Shown in pieces: positions 12,796 through 20,127 of a stretch of 64,000 bases of DNA. The translations under genes and the position numbers were made by a program. Within the stretch, counting starts at the first letter, position 1; each line of letters starts with the position of its first letter. The DNA is from a virus. A model generated the notes under the pieces. That model did no database searches. It was not told the origin of the DNA and saw nothing but the letters and a program-made list of their open reading frames with translations. Where the stretch lies: positions 1-64,000 of the IMG/VR virus record IMGVR_UViG_3300021962_000060, one strand, 5' to 3'.

Positions 12796-13276
12796 CCTCT
12801 TCTTCACTAAAATTGTTGTCAATAATTTTGTAAAAAGTCTCTTGTTGATTTTCATGTTCTTCAACAATTCTTTTCATAATATTAGTCATTTGTTCTCTAA
12901 TTTCTTTTAACCCCTCCAGTTCTTCTTCCGACAAAGTGCTTTCATCAAGTTCTTCAAAATTGTACTCAGCCTCAATGTATTCTTGACGCTCGCTATCAGA
13001 CATATTCCTCATATTTTCATATTCATGAATAGCAGCGCCATATCTATACACCATGTCTAGATCATCATTACTCAAACCAGTTTCTTGCTGAATTTTTTCT
13101 AAAGAAAGTTTTTTGATCATAATAATCTTTCTAATATCAACTTCATCATCATCCTCAATACTGCTCATGTAATCTTCACTCATTTGACATATGATTTCTT
13201 CTCTTCTATTGAATAGCCAAAGCATCATATATGGATGTACATTATTGATATTATAAAAGTCTTTTGCTGTATACAC
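12788..13276 (-). CDS. Hypothetical acidic helical protein
   Basis: A 162-residue protein starting at a GTG (13276) with AGGAGG 5 nt upstream. Longer in-frame versions would run into the structured RNA upstream. It contains a segment resembling a helix-turn-helix (LSLEKIQQETGLSNDDLDMV) and a strongly acidic C-terminus. It might be an acidic regulator; the function is unknown. Confidence 0.7.
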   Translation of the reverse strand: MYTAKDFYNINNVHPYMMLWLFNRREEIICQMSEDYMSSIEDDDEVDIRKIIMIKKLSLEKIQQETGLSNDDLDMVYRYGAAIHEYENMRNMSDSERQEYIEAEYNFEELDESTLSEEELEGLKEIREQMTNIMKRIVEEHENQQETFYKIIDNNFSEEEDE

Positions 13277-13305
13277 ATTTCCTCCTGATTTGATATATAA
13301 AAAAA

Positions 13306-13425
13306 AGAATAGGCAAGAATCCTTTGCAAAGACCAATTGCTTTAATATCAACTACTGAACAACCGCGCACAGTAATCAATACAGGATTCTCTTAAGCCAA
13401 CCTAGGGGAAGCTTTAGCCTATTCT
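13306..13425 (-). ncRNA. Structured RNA, copy 1
   Basis: Closing stem P1 (AGAATAGGC/GCCTATTCT, 9 bp). P2 is a TAA-bulge-GC hairpin with a CCCCT loop (13393-13397 with 13411-13416). P3 is AGAATCCT/AGGATTCT (13316-13323 with 13383-13390), enclosing a 12-bp P4 (13346-13357 with 13370-13381) and a short P5. P4 has three G-U pairs that form only in the minus-strand RNA, which fixes orientation. It begins 4 nt after the 3' end of tRNA-Arg, so tRNA 3' processing could release it. The 3' end runs into eight T residues. The same architecture recurs at 13813-13926. I do not recognise the class. Confidence 0.7.
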
Positions 13426-13428
13426 TAG

Positions 13429-13501
13429 CACCTCAAGTAGGACTTGAACCTACAACCTACAGATTAGAAGTCTGTTGCTCTATCCATTAAGCTATTGAGG
13501 T
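13429..13501 (-). tRNA. tRNA-Arg (anticodon UCU)
   Basis: Acceptor ACCTCAA/TTGAGGT with discriminator G; anticodon stem ACAGA/TCTGT, loop CTTCTAA; T stem GTAGG/CCTAC with loop TTCAAGT. It is 73 nt with no encoded CCA, and reads AGA codons. Confidence 0.9.
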
Positions 13502-13510
13502 ATTTAATTA

Positions 13511-13735
13511 CTAAAAACTATATTCTTGAAGATCAATAATTGTCCCAACTCTACTGCTAACACAACTATCACAAATATAAATACGACTAAAAGTCATATC
13601 ATATTCAGAACCATAGTTACCCACAAAATCGAGGCTGGTTCCTTTGTAGATGTTATCATCACTTTTGAAAAGACACTCCAACTCTTTGAAGCACACAAAG
13701 CAAAGTACATTTCCATTATTTGTTTTATTTTCCAT
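13511..13735 (-). CDS. Small zinc-binding protein between two tRNAs
   Basis: A 74-residue protein beginning MENKTNNGNVLCFVC. The CFVC and CDSC pairs suggest a zinc ribbon. It lies between tRNA-Lys and tRNA-Arg with only a few nt on either side, so it probably shares their transcript. The function is unknown. Confidence 0.75.
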   Translation of the reverse strand: MENKTNNGNVLCFVCFKELECLFKSDDNIYKGTSLDFVGNYGSEYDMTFSRIYICDSCVSSRVGTIIDLQEYSF

Positions 13736-13737
13736 AG

Positions 13738-13809
13738 TATCTCAGGTAGGATTTGAACCTACAACCAATAGATTAAAAGTCTACTGCTCTACCATTGAGC
13801 TACTGAGAT
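13738..13809 (-). tRNA. tRNA-Lys (anticodon UUU)
   Basis: Acceptor ATCTCAG/CTGAGAT with discriminator A; anticodon stem GTAGA/TCTAT, loop CTTTTAA; T stem GTAGG/CCTAC. It is 72 nt with no encoded CCA. It starts 3 nt after the structured RNA at 13813-13926. Confidence 0.9.
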
Positions 13810-13812
13810 AAA

Positions 13813-13926
13813 TTAGAATAGGCAGAGAACCTTTGTTGCAATGGCAAACTTTGATATCTTGCCGAAGCAAAGATACAGGTTCTCCTTAATGTTTCAGAAA
13901 GGGGTAAAACACTTAGCCTATTCTAA
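13813..13926 (-). ncRNA. Structured RNA, copy 2
   Basis: P1 TTAGAATAGGC/GCCTATTCTAA (11 bp). P2 TAATGTTT with one bulge and a loop containing CCCCT (13887-13894 with 13907-13915). P3 GAGAACCT/AGGTTCTC (13825-13832 with 13877-13884) encloses P4, capped by a stable C(UUCG)G tetraloop on the minus strand, and P5. Compared with copy 1, stems P2 to P5 differ in sequence but keep pairing, while CCTGTAT, GATAT-(C/T)-AAAG and the CCCCT loop are conserved. It ends 3 nt before tRNA-Lys, so RNase P could define its 3' end. Confidence 0.72.
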
Positions 13927-13937
13927 ACCTTTTGTGG

Positions 13938-14504
13938 TTAGCAGGCCAAAGACCAAGGCTTCCAACCACACAAACCTTTTTCTTCTCTTGAAGAGTAAAG
14001 TTTGTAAGCAAACTCCAAGTTTATTCTAGGATCAAACATATCGTCTGGATGACTATAACCCATTTGGCTCAGCCATTCAGAGTGAATTTGGTTAATCTGA
14101 GTCAAGCCGGCATCGTGACCATTCCAAGCGTCAGTTGTGCAACGACTTTCTTTCCATATAATCTGAGAAACATTAGGCCATTCTTCTTCTGTAAACCCAA
14201 CATCAATAGCTAGGTCATGCCATTCACCACACTTGCCATACTTTTCTCTGAGTTGCTCAACAGTTAAAGTTTCTTCTGCTTCAATCGCAACATTCACAGA
14301 ATCAATATCAACAGGTGGAATCGTTATGACAGGCATAGTTGTTGTAGTTGTTGTAGTGGTTTCCACCTCTGTAGAAGAAACTACATAATATCCACTATCA
14401 CCTTCAATAGGATTATTTTTCAAATCATCATTTGATGCTAATACTGATATGCCAGTCAATCCTAAACTGATACCAATAATTGTAATTATAATAATACGTT
14501 TCAT
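13938..14504 (-). CDS. Secreted lytic transglycosylase-like protein
   Basis: A 188-residue protein with a signal peptide (MKRIIIITIIG..., cleavage likely after VLA-SN near residue 24), a Thr-rich linker (about residues 50-57) and a C-terminal SLT/lysozyme-like domain. The motif IIWKESRC holds the candidate catalytic Glu, followed by AWNGHDAGLTQINQ-x-H. It probably cleaves host peptidoglycan. The Sec signal suggests export of a host-wall remodelling enzyme rather than a virion part. It lies unexpectedly inside the tRNA cluster. Confidence 0.85.
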   Translation of the reverse strand: MKRIIIITIIGISLGLTGISVLASNDDLKNNPIEGDSGYYVVSSTEVETTTTTTTTMPVITIPPVDIDSVNVAIEAEETLTVEQLREKYGKCGEWHDLAIDVGFTEEEWPNVSQIIWKESRCTTDAWNGHDAGLTQINQIHSEWLSQMGYSHPDDMFDPRINLEFAYKLYSSREEKGLCGWKPWSLAC

Positions 14505-14672
14505 ATTTGCTCCTTAAGTAGTGTGTCTAAACGAAAACCGTTTCGGCATCGCTAAATCAGTAGCAAAACGAAATTGTCTACAAACCAAAATCGCTTTACT
14601 AGTAAGTTATATCAATAAGCATCACCTCCATATAAGTACATCTCTCTATTATACCATTTATACAAGCACTAG
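14505..14672 (-). other. Leader region upstream of the transglycosylase
   Basis: No supported gene. On the minus strand a TATAAT box near 14650 is followed by GGAGGTGATG with a possible 7-residue leader peptide. Several self-complementary stretches (CGAAA...TTTCG type) precede the transglycosylase ribosome binding site AAGGAG. Confidence 0.4.
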
Positions 14673-14744
14673 TACCCCTGCGTGGAATCGAACCACGTTT
14701 ATCATTTTATAAGAATGACATCCTAACCAGTAGATGACAGGGGC
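14673..14744 (-). tRNA. tRNA-Ile (anticodon UAU)
   Basis: Acceptor GCCCCTG/CAGGGGT (one G-U pair) with discriminator A; anticodon stem TCATT/AATGA, loop CTTATAA; T stem CGTGG/CCACG. It is 72 nt with no CCA. The anticodon reads AUA directly, instead of the usual bacterial lysidine-modified CAU species. Confidence 0.85.
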
Positions 14745-14755
14745 ATTTACTTGAA

Positions 14756-14968
14756 TTATTTGTTATTTATCCAAACGTATGCCTGGTTGACCAAAGAACC
14801 GTAAAGATACTTATAGTCAATAAGCCAGCATCTCAAGTTAAATTCTTTTTGATCTCTCAAATAAAACATAAACGATCTATAAGAGATAATATCAACAGAT
14901 GAGGCGTTGGCTTCTATCAATTTGAGAATAATTCTATTATAGATTTTATCATTAATAATTGTTGACAT
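14756..14968 (-). CDS. Hypothetical protein
   Basis: A 70-residue protein beginning MSTIINDKIYNR. GGAGG lies 6 nt before the ATG at 14968, inside the end of the upstream gene. It is mixed helical and aromatic. The function is unknown. Confidence 0.7.
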   Translation of the reverse strand: MSTIINDKIYNRIILKLIEANASSVDIISYRSFMFYLRDQKEFNLRCWLIDYKYLYGSLVNQAYVWINNK

Positions 14969-15458
14969 TGAAATCCTCCACCAAAACAACATTTTTAGGA
15001 CTCATTTCATCCATCGTAACTTTAATACGATGCCTAAGAATATGAACATTCTTATCATTAGGATTCATAATCATAGACCAATATCTATCTTCAAGTTCAA
15101 ACTCATCGACTTCGTGATAAATATCAAGACTGTACAAATAAGGACTCATCGCAACAAAAAAGATTTCGTGTTGACCCCATTTGTCATTGTAATGAAAATT
15201 ATGGCTAACAAGATCATCTTCAACAATCGTATCGTATTCAAAACCAAGAAGATGAAAGATATCCTCAACCCTCGTCATATCCTTGTCGTAATCAGGAGGG
15301 AACCAAGAAAACCATTTTTCACGATAACCATTCTTGCTAAGAGTCCCACCTCTCTTGTATTCATCATGCTTGTTCAATTCTTTCATAGCTTCAACCATAG
15401 CCATAGCGTTCTCTTTCTTGTATGCGATATGGCCGGATATGTTAATGTAAGTACCCAT
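14952..15458 (-). CDS. Hypothetical protein
   Basis: A 168-residue protein beginning MGTYINISGHIAYKK, with AAGGAGAG upstream. The opening G-x-Y-x-(N)-(I)-S-G-x-I is reminiscent of small DUF6205-type proteins of actinobacteria and their phages, but this is weak. The function is unknown. Confidence 0.7.
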   Translation of the reverse strand: MGTYINISGHIAYKKENAMAMVEAMKELNKHDEYKRGGTLSKNGYREKWFSWFPPDYDKDMTRVEDIFHLLGFEYDTIVEDDLVSHNFHYNDKWGQHEIFFVAMSPYLYSLDIYHEVDEFELEDRYWSMIMNPNDKNVHILRHRIKVTMDEMSPKNVVLVEDFNVNNY

Positions 15459-15483
15459 AGTTTCTCTCCTTAGATTTTAAGTT

Positions 15484-15894
15484 TTATGCTAATCCATAAA
15501 GGTCTAGTTCTGATTCTTCAACAATAGTTACAACAGTTGAACTACCCATAGGGGCATCGTGATGAGATAGAGAATAATGAATTTCATTTTTCAGAATTTC
15601 CCCTCTCATTGTCCATTCACTATTAACAACCATGCCTCTAAGCAATTCAGAAGCATCATATGCCTGAATAAAACCGCTATGGTCTCCATTCCATAAACGG
15701 AAATTGTTAATCTTCCACCACCCTGTCTCGTTAAGCTCAAACAAGTCCAATGTGATGTTTTTAAAATTTTCAATCATATCATCATAGCAATATCCATAAC
15801 AGTCGTCTGAGCTATAATACTCATTATTAATTTCATCATAAACTTCACAAGTACAAGAATTGGTATAACTAAATTCTACTTTGGTATCATTCAT
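15484..15894 (-). CDS. Hypothetical protein
   Basis: A 136-residue protein beginning MNDTKVEFSYTNSCTC, with AAGGAGACAAAT before the ATG. A Cys/Tyr-rich N-terminal part is followed by a mixed domain. No family is recognised. Confidence 0.7.
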   Translation of the reverse strand: MNDTKVEFSYTNSCTCEVYDEINNEYYSSDDCYGYCYDDMIENFKNITLDLFELNETGWWKINNFRLWNGDHSGFIQAYDASELLRGMVVNSEWTMRGEILKNEIHYSLSHHDAPMGSSTVVTIVEESELDLYGLA

Positions 15895-15925
15895 ATTTGT
15901 CTCCTTTGCTGATTAATGGTAATAG

Positions 15926-15998
15926 TGAGCGTGATGGGACTCGAACCCATACTGTAAAGATTTTAAGTCTTCTGCCTCTGCCATTGGGCTACACGCCC
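15926..15998 (-). tRNA. tRNA-Leu-like (anticodon UAA), short variable loop
   Basis: Acceptor GGGCGTG/CACGCTC with discriminator A; anticodon stem GAAGA/TCTTT, loop CTTAAAA; T stem ATGGG/CCCAT. The variable loop is only about 5 nt, whereas bacterial tRNA-Leu normally has a long variable arm. Identity is therefore assigned from the anticodon alone. Confidence 0.8.
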
Positions 15999-16003
15999 CG
16001 TAT

Positions 16004-16261
16004 CTATTTCTTATCTACAACTTTAGCTAGAAGATAAGCAAATACATCCATCTTTTGCTGGTCATCAAGATTATTGCCATAATACAACACAGCAGAATGA
16101 ATAACTTCAGAAATAAACTCGTCATCTCTCTTGTGTTTCTTCAAAAGATTAACTAAATGATCAACCCATTGAACTGTAAACAGCAATCCTGTTTCATCTG
16201 CGGAATCAGAATCATTTCTGATACGCTTAAACTTTTTTAAAATTGAATTAACTTTAGACAT
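16004..16261 (-). CDS. Hypothetical helical protein
   Basis: An 85-residue protein beginning MSKVNSILKKFKRIRN. The ATG at 16261 overlaps the upstream stop (ATGTCTAA) with GAGGTG about 10 nt away. A basic N-terminus is followed by amphipathic helices. The function is unknown. Confidence 0.7.
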   Translation of the reverse strand: MSKVNSILKKFKRIRNDSDSADETGLLFTVQWVDHLVNLLKKHKRDDEFISEVIHSAVLYYGNNLDDQQKMDVFAYLLAKVVDKK

Positions 16262-16535
16262 TAGATACATTCACCTCTTCTGATTCGTACTTCCTTTTGA
16301 TTACTTCATTAACAGCTTTACCAATTGAGAATGAAGCAAGACAGAAAGCAACATCTCCCAAAACAACATCAAGATACTTGTAAGTTCTATTATTATTGTA
16401 AGTGATATAAAGATCACCTATAATTTCCATATGAGACTTATAAATATTTTTATCACAGTCATCATGAGTTATGTAACTAATTTCAACAATATTGCTACTA
16501 ATAACATTTTCAAACTTCATCTTAGCTCTCATCAT
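16254..16535 (-). CDS. KTSC-domain-like protein
   Basis: About 93 residues. The pattern VISSNIVEISY, then Y-K-Y-L-D-V-(V)-L and a C-terminal A-S-(F)-S-I-G-K-A-x-N-E-V-I-K-x-K-Y matches the small KTSC domain found in phage proteins and fused to Lys-tRNA synthetase-like proteins. The role is not known. The start may be any of three closely spaced ATGs (16535, 16532, 16520) after GGAGAT. Confidence 0.65.
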   Translation of the reverse strand: MMRAKMKFENVISSNIVEISYITHDDCDKNIYKSHMEIIGDLYITYNNNRTYKYLDVVLGDVAFCLASFSIGKAVNEVIKRKYESEEVNVSNV

Positions 16536-16875
16536 TATCTCCTTCTACTCCAATTTCTTCCATGACGTTTTCATAATTAAAACTATCTTCAGGTGTTATG
16601 CCTGCTTTTATAAGATCATTATGATAGCCAATATTCTTTTCAATCTCGCGATAAGTTGCTGAGTACGGATTGTAAAAGTATTCCTTAAAAGGGCCGGCAA
16701 CATTCTCACCAGTAGTATACTCAAAGATACGAGCATACCAATTGTCAGGCTTAAATCCATGTTGATGCTGGCAAATTCTATTAGCTTTACTCAAAGCTTC
16801 TTGAACAGAACCGGTATCATCAACACGAATAGGAATTCTAAACTCAACTACATAATATCCATCAAACTTAGGCAT
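16522..16875 (-). CDS. Hypothetical protein
   Basis: A 117-residue protein beginning MPKFDGYYVVEFRIP, probably starting at the ATG at 16875 just after the stop of the small membrane protein. It has a beta-rich N-terminus and an acidic C-terminus. The function is unknown. Confidence 0.7.
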   Translation of the reverse strand: MPKFDGYYVVEFRIPIRVDDTGSVQEALSKANRICQHQHGFKPDNWYARIFEYTTGENVAGPFKEYFYNPYSATYREIEKNIGYHNDLIKAGITPEDSFNYENVMEEIGVEGDNDES

Positions 16876-16876
16876 A

Positions 16877-17002
16877 TCATCCAATCATTGCCAATAAAGC
16901 GACTAATCCATAAGCACCTGCTACAACAAGAAATATTGGGAAAAATGCTATAGCGCAAATTATAACAACAAGAGTACACCAGAAATAAATAAACTTTTCC
17001 AT
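16877..17002 (-). CDS. Small membrane protein
   Basis: A 41-residue protein beginning MEKFIYFWCTLVV, almost entirely hydrophobic, with one long or two short membrane segments. It is followed within 2 nt by the next start. A GGATG-type ribosome binding site lies inside the end of the spacer after the upstream gene. Holin-like by size only. Confidence 0.6.
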   Translation of the reverse strand: MEKFIYFWCTLVVIICAIAFFPIFLVVAGAYGLVALLAMIG

Positions 17003-17012
17003 AAACATCCAA

Positions 17013-18680
17013 TCAATTAATAGTAGTAACTTCAATTACATTTGTAAGGCCATCAATACGCATTCCAGTTCCATCACTATTGATGGAAAGCATTCCAGAT
17101 AATTCGGAATTGATAATTGACCTATGATACAACGCAGTGCTGTTGATAAGCATAATTGATGAACCAACAGAAAGAATGAGTTTGTCAAACATATTTGATT
17201 TTGTGATAATCCAGTTAAGATTATTGCCCAAAAGTGACAACTTGCTCAATGGGAATACTACCATACCGTCAACTACCGAACAGAGCGTTTGCTTGAAATT
17301 ATTCATCATTAGTTTGCCGATTCGCTTATCAGCCAAATCTCTGAACTCTCTACCAGCATTATTGCCATCAACAAAACCAGTGCTAGCATGATCGTATTCA
17401 TGAACGATTGTAGCAATAATGTTTTCAACCGAATCATTGACATGATTCAAATTCACAAGAATAACACGCTCAGACGTTGGTTTAGCCATGTTAATAGTAA
17501 GCCCAAGATTGCTATCAATATCAGAAGCAAAAATACCAATCCTATTTGATTCACAAAACTCAAGCAAGCCTGGCTCAAAAGTCGAAACTATCTGTACAGC
17601 CTTTGAAACATTCGCATACGAATCAATTTTGTAATCAATATTGAATTTGTATTCATCGGATAGAATGCTATCATACGTTTTTATACCAGCAGCTGATAGA
17701 AGTACATATAGATTGCCATCATTGATTACAACAGGATTGTATCCACGAATTTTGACTGCTGTATTTGCTCCTTGCAAAAAACCAAAGCTATCACAAATAA
17801 CAGAATTTTCTGGATAGATATCAAAGAATGCTGACTTCCACTCTTGAGAAATATTGTATGAAGTCAAATAAGATGCCATCATTCTGCTAAACTCATAAGC
17901 TGCAGAAAGCATATCTTCTGAATCAGCAAGAAGAAATGACTTAATTACACCTGTGTCAGTCAGCTTAGCGATAGCTAAAGTCATCTCGTATTCAAAGTCC
18001 CATTGACTAGCAATGGTTCTTTCTTCGTTAAGCCGGAGCGAATCAATGTTGTAATCATACATGGATATGTAATCATTATCGGAAAGCACAAGAACACCAT
18101 GATTGTAAACTCTCAACTTGTTATCAATTTTGCTATAAAACTTTGTATTATTAGAATGACAAAGAGGATAACGATTTGTCAAAAAATACTTATCAAAATC
18201 ATTATGTATTTCTATCAAGGATGGAGCAGCAGTAATGTAAACACTAAAAATTCCGGGCTTAGATTCAATAGAATTTTCATCTACAATATCAATACCCCAA
18301 GAACGACCATTAACTCCCTCATCCATTGCATTAGCAACTGCTTCACGGTAAATTTGGAAATCATCATCCCAAGAAAGAATACCTGCGTCTAAGGTAAAAG
18401 AAGAACTTTTCTTGCAGTCTCCATAGTTATAAACAATGCAAGGCACACCCTCTTCATTTTCAACAGCATATTCCATAACATATGAACCACTAGAATCCTG
18501 TCCAGCAAAAAACCACTGCCAACCATTACGCAATGCAGCAATAGGAGCAAACTTAATACCAGAGCCAAATTGACCAATAGTAGCAGGGTCATTTCTTTTA
18601 GTTGAAAGGCCCAACTTTTCCAAGGCAATTCGTGAAACGAATTCACTCTCGTTCCAGATATGAATATACTTTTTAGACAT
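17013..18680 (-). CDS. GHKL-ATPase-like/zincin-like fusion protein
   Basis: A 555-residue protein beginning MSKKYIHIWNESEF. The N-terminal third has GHKL (Hsp90/histidine-kinase/MutL) features: a glycine box IGQFGSGIKFA near residues 36-46 and REAVANAMDEG near 112-122, resembling an N box. The C-terminal part has HEYDH near 427-431, an HExxH zinc-protease signature in IIATIVHEYDHASTG. ATP binding and metalloprotease activity are inferred from motifs. The start follows the upstream stop with SD-free coupling. It may be a phage-encoded protease/chaperone acting on host proteins or defence; I know no characterised equivalent. Confidence 0.7.
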   Translation of the reverse strand: MSKKYIHIWNESEFVSRIALEKLGLSTKRNDPATIGQFGSGIKFAPIAALRNGWQWFFAGQDSSGSYVMEYAVENEEGVPCIVYNYGDCKKSSSFTLDAGILSWDDDFQIYREAVANAMDEGVNGRSWGIDIVDENSIESKPGIFSVYITAAPSLIEIHNDFDKYFLTNRYPLCHSNNTKFYSKIDNKLRVYNHGVLVLSDNDYISMYDYNIDSLRLNEERTIASQWDFEYEMTLAIAKLTDTGVIKSFLLADSEDMLSAAYEFSRMMASYLTSYNISQEWKSAFFDIYPENSVICDSFGFLQGANTAVKIRGYNPVVINDGNLYVLLSAAGIKTYDSILSDEYKFNIDYKIDSYANVSKAVQIVSTFEPGLLEFCESNRIGIFASDIDSNLGLTINMAKPTSERVILVNLNHVNDSVENIIATIVHEYDHASTGFVDGNNAGREFRDLADKRIGKLMMNNFKQTLCSVVDGMVVFPLSKLSLLGNNLNWIITKSNMFDKLILSVGSSIMLINSTALYHRSIINSELSGMLSINSDGTGMRIDGLTNVIEVTTIN

Positions 18681-18681
18681 T

Positions 18682-19140
18682 TTACTTACCAAACCTTTCC
18701 TTGTATTCCATTGCATGGTATTTAATATACGTTTTAGCGTCAGCTTTGCTCATACAAGATTCAAACTTCTTGTCTCTCTTGTATCTGGTGTCAAGCCAAA
18801 GAGTATTTGATTCAAAACTGACATTTGTTGATAAACCAATATACTTGTTGATAATATCAACTGTAGCATACTGATATCCAATAGTATTATCTGATTCGTC
18901 TACATACGAATACAAATATAGATCATCGACTTTTTCCAAAAACTTCATTCTACCATAAAACTCAGAAGCGTTGGCATTGGTAATAGTACCAATGCCAACG
19001 CTCATTGTTGAAAAAACAATAGATTTAGCTTCTGGATTCAAGTCTTCGTATTCACTCCCGAACTGGGAGTATTTCACATAAAGACTATCAAAGTCAGATT
19101 GATAGTGCTTGACATTGCTGAAATTATAATTCAAAGACAT
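18682..19140 (-). CDS. Hypothetical protein
   Basis: A 152-residue protein beginning MSLNYNFSNVKHYQSD. It lies directly upstream of the GHKL/protease gene with a 1-nt gap, so the two may act together. No domain is recognised. Confidence 0.7.
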   Translation of the reverse strand: MSLNYNFSNVKHYQSDFDSLYVKYSQFGSEYEDLNPEAKSIVFSTMSVGIGTITNANASEFYGRMKFLEKVDDLYLYSYVDESDNTIGYQYATVDIINKYIGLSTNVSFESNTLWLDTRYKRDKKFESCMSKADAKTYIKYHAMEYKERFGK

Positions 19141-19161
19141 GATTCTCCAATCAAATTATTA

Positions 19162-19725
19162 TTACTGAATACTATTCTTTTTCTCTTCATTCTGAATCTT
19201 CAAACGAATATCCACAGGGAAAAGACTAATCAATCTAGTACGACAAGGAATGAAATTATTACTTTCTTTTGTAATTACAATGTCAAGAACAACTGTCTCA
19301 ATAATACGAATTACATCATCATATGTAAAAGTTGGCTGTGAATTTTCCTGACCATTAGAGTCATTGGTAGAATTATTTATTTGTTCAGCGTTCTCTGTAA
19401 TGATCGATAAAACAATTGGAGTTAGAGCTTTATAAAAATTCGCACTATTTTCAAGAGTATAAATCATACCACGCTCAACAGCACTATTTGCTTCTCTAAT
19501 TGTTTCACATTGATCATTTCTTTCAGGACGATATCTATACAATAAATCCCCAACAGCATCTGTAATATCAATTTCAACATTCTCAGAAATCTTATGATAA
19601 TCAAGATGCTCCTCAACTTGCGAAGCAATTTCTTCATAGTCCATTTCTGTTACAAGTTCATCCAGTAAATCACTTATAGTACTGGAATCAAGTTCAATTT
19701 CAACATTGCCATTAATTGTAGTCAT
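19162..19725 (-). CDS. Hypothetical acidic protein
   Basis: A 187-residue protein beginning MTTINGNVEIELDS, with AAGGAGAAAAG before the ATG. It is acidic in the first half, has a low-complexity Asn/Ser/Gln linker (about residues 116-130) and a C-terminal helical segment. The function is unknown. Confidence 0.7.
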   Translation of the reverse strand: MTTINGNVEIELDSSTISDLLDELVTEMDYEEIASQVEEHLDYHKISENVEIDITDAVGDLLYRYRPERNDQCETIREANSAVERGMIYTLENSANFYKALTPIVLSIITENAEQINNSTNDSNGQENSQPTFTYDDVIRIIETVVLDIVITKESNNFIPCRTRLISLFPVDIRLKIQNEEKKNSIQ

Positions 19726-19743
19726 TTCTTTTCTCCTTTATAA

Positions 19744-20127
19744 TTAATTGTTCTCTAGCATTTGGACAAGACGTTCAGCATATTCATACATTGGTGATTT
19801 TTCATCCAATACTCTGAAAGCATGGTCAAACCAATCATTGAAATGATACTCAACTTTATAGATTTCACCACTGCTGTTTTCATCATAAAGATAAATCTCT
19901 AACCAATCACCAGGGCCACCTGTAGAGATTTGGACAGTAATAACTTTTCTTGTATTGATATCTAATGGATATTCATGGAAAGCATCATAGGCATCTTCAT
20001 ACCCATCAAAAGTCATTCCGTCATCCATTGCGGCAAGCATCTCCATCATGTAGTCATTACGACTTTTAAGATGACTATCAATTCTTAGTTCACAAGAATT
20101 GTCTCGGATTTGATCTTCAATATTCAT
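19744..20127 (-). CDS. Hypothetical acidic protein
   Basis: A 127-residue protein beginning MNIEDQIRDNSCEL. It overlaps the ParB-domain gene by 4 nt, so it is co-translated with it. No motif is recognised. Confidence 0.7.
   Translation of the reverse strand: MNIEDQIRDNSCELRIDSHLKSRNDYMMEMLAAMDDGMTFDGYEDAYDAFHEYPLDINTRKVITVQISTGGPGDWLEIYLYDENSSGEIYKVEYHFNDWFDHAFRVLDEKSPMYEYAERLVQMLENN

Noticed and set aside
13306-13314. Reading the 3' end of structured RNA copy 1 as a plain intrinsic terminator
   Set aside because: The closing stem is followed by a T-run, but the whole 120-nt fold is shared with copy 2, which has no T-run, so a simple terminator does not explain it. It may also terminate.
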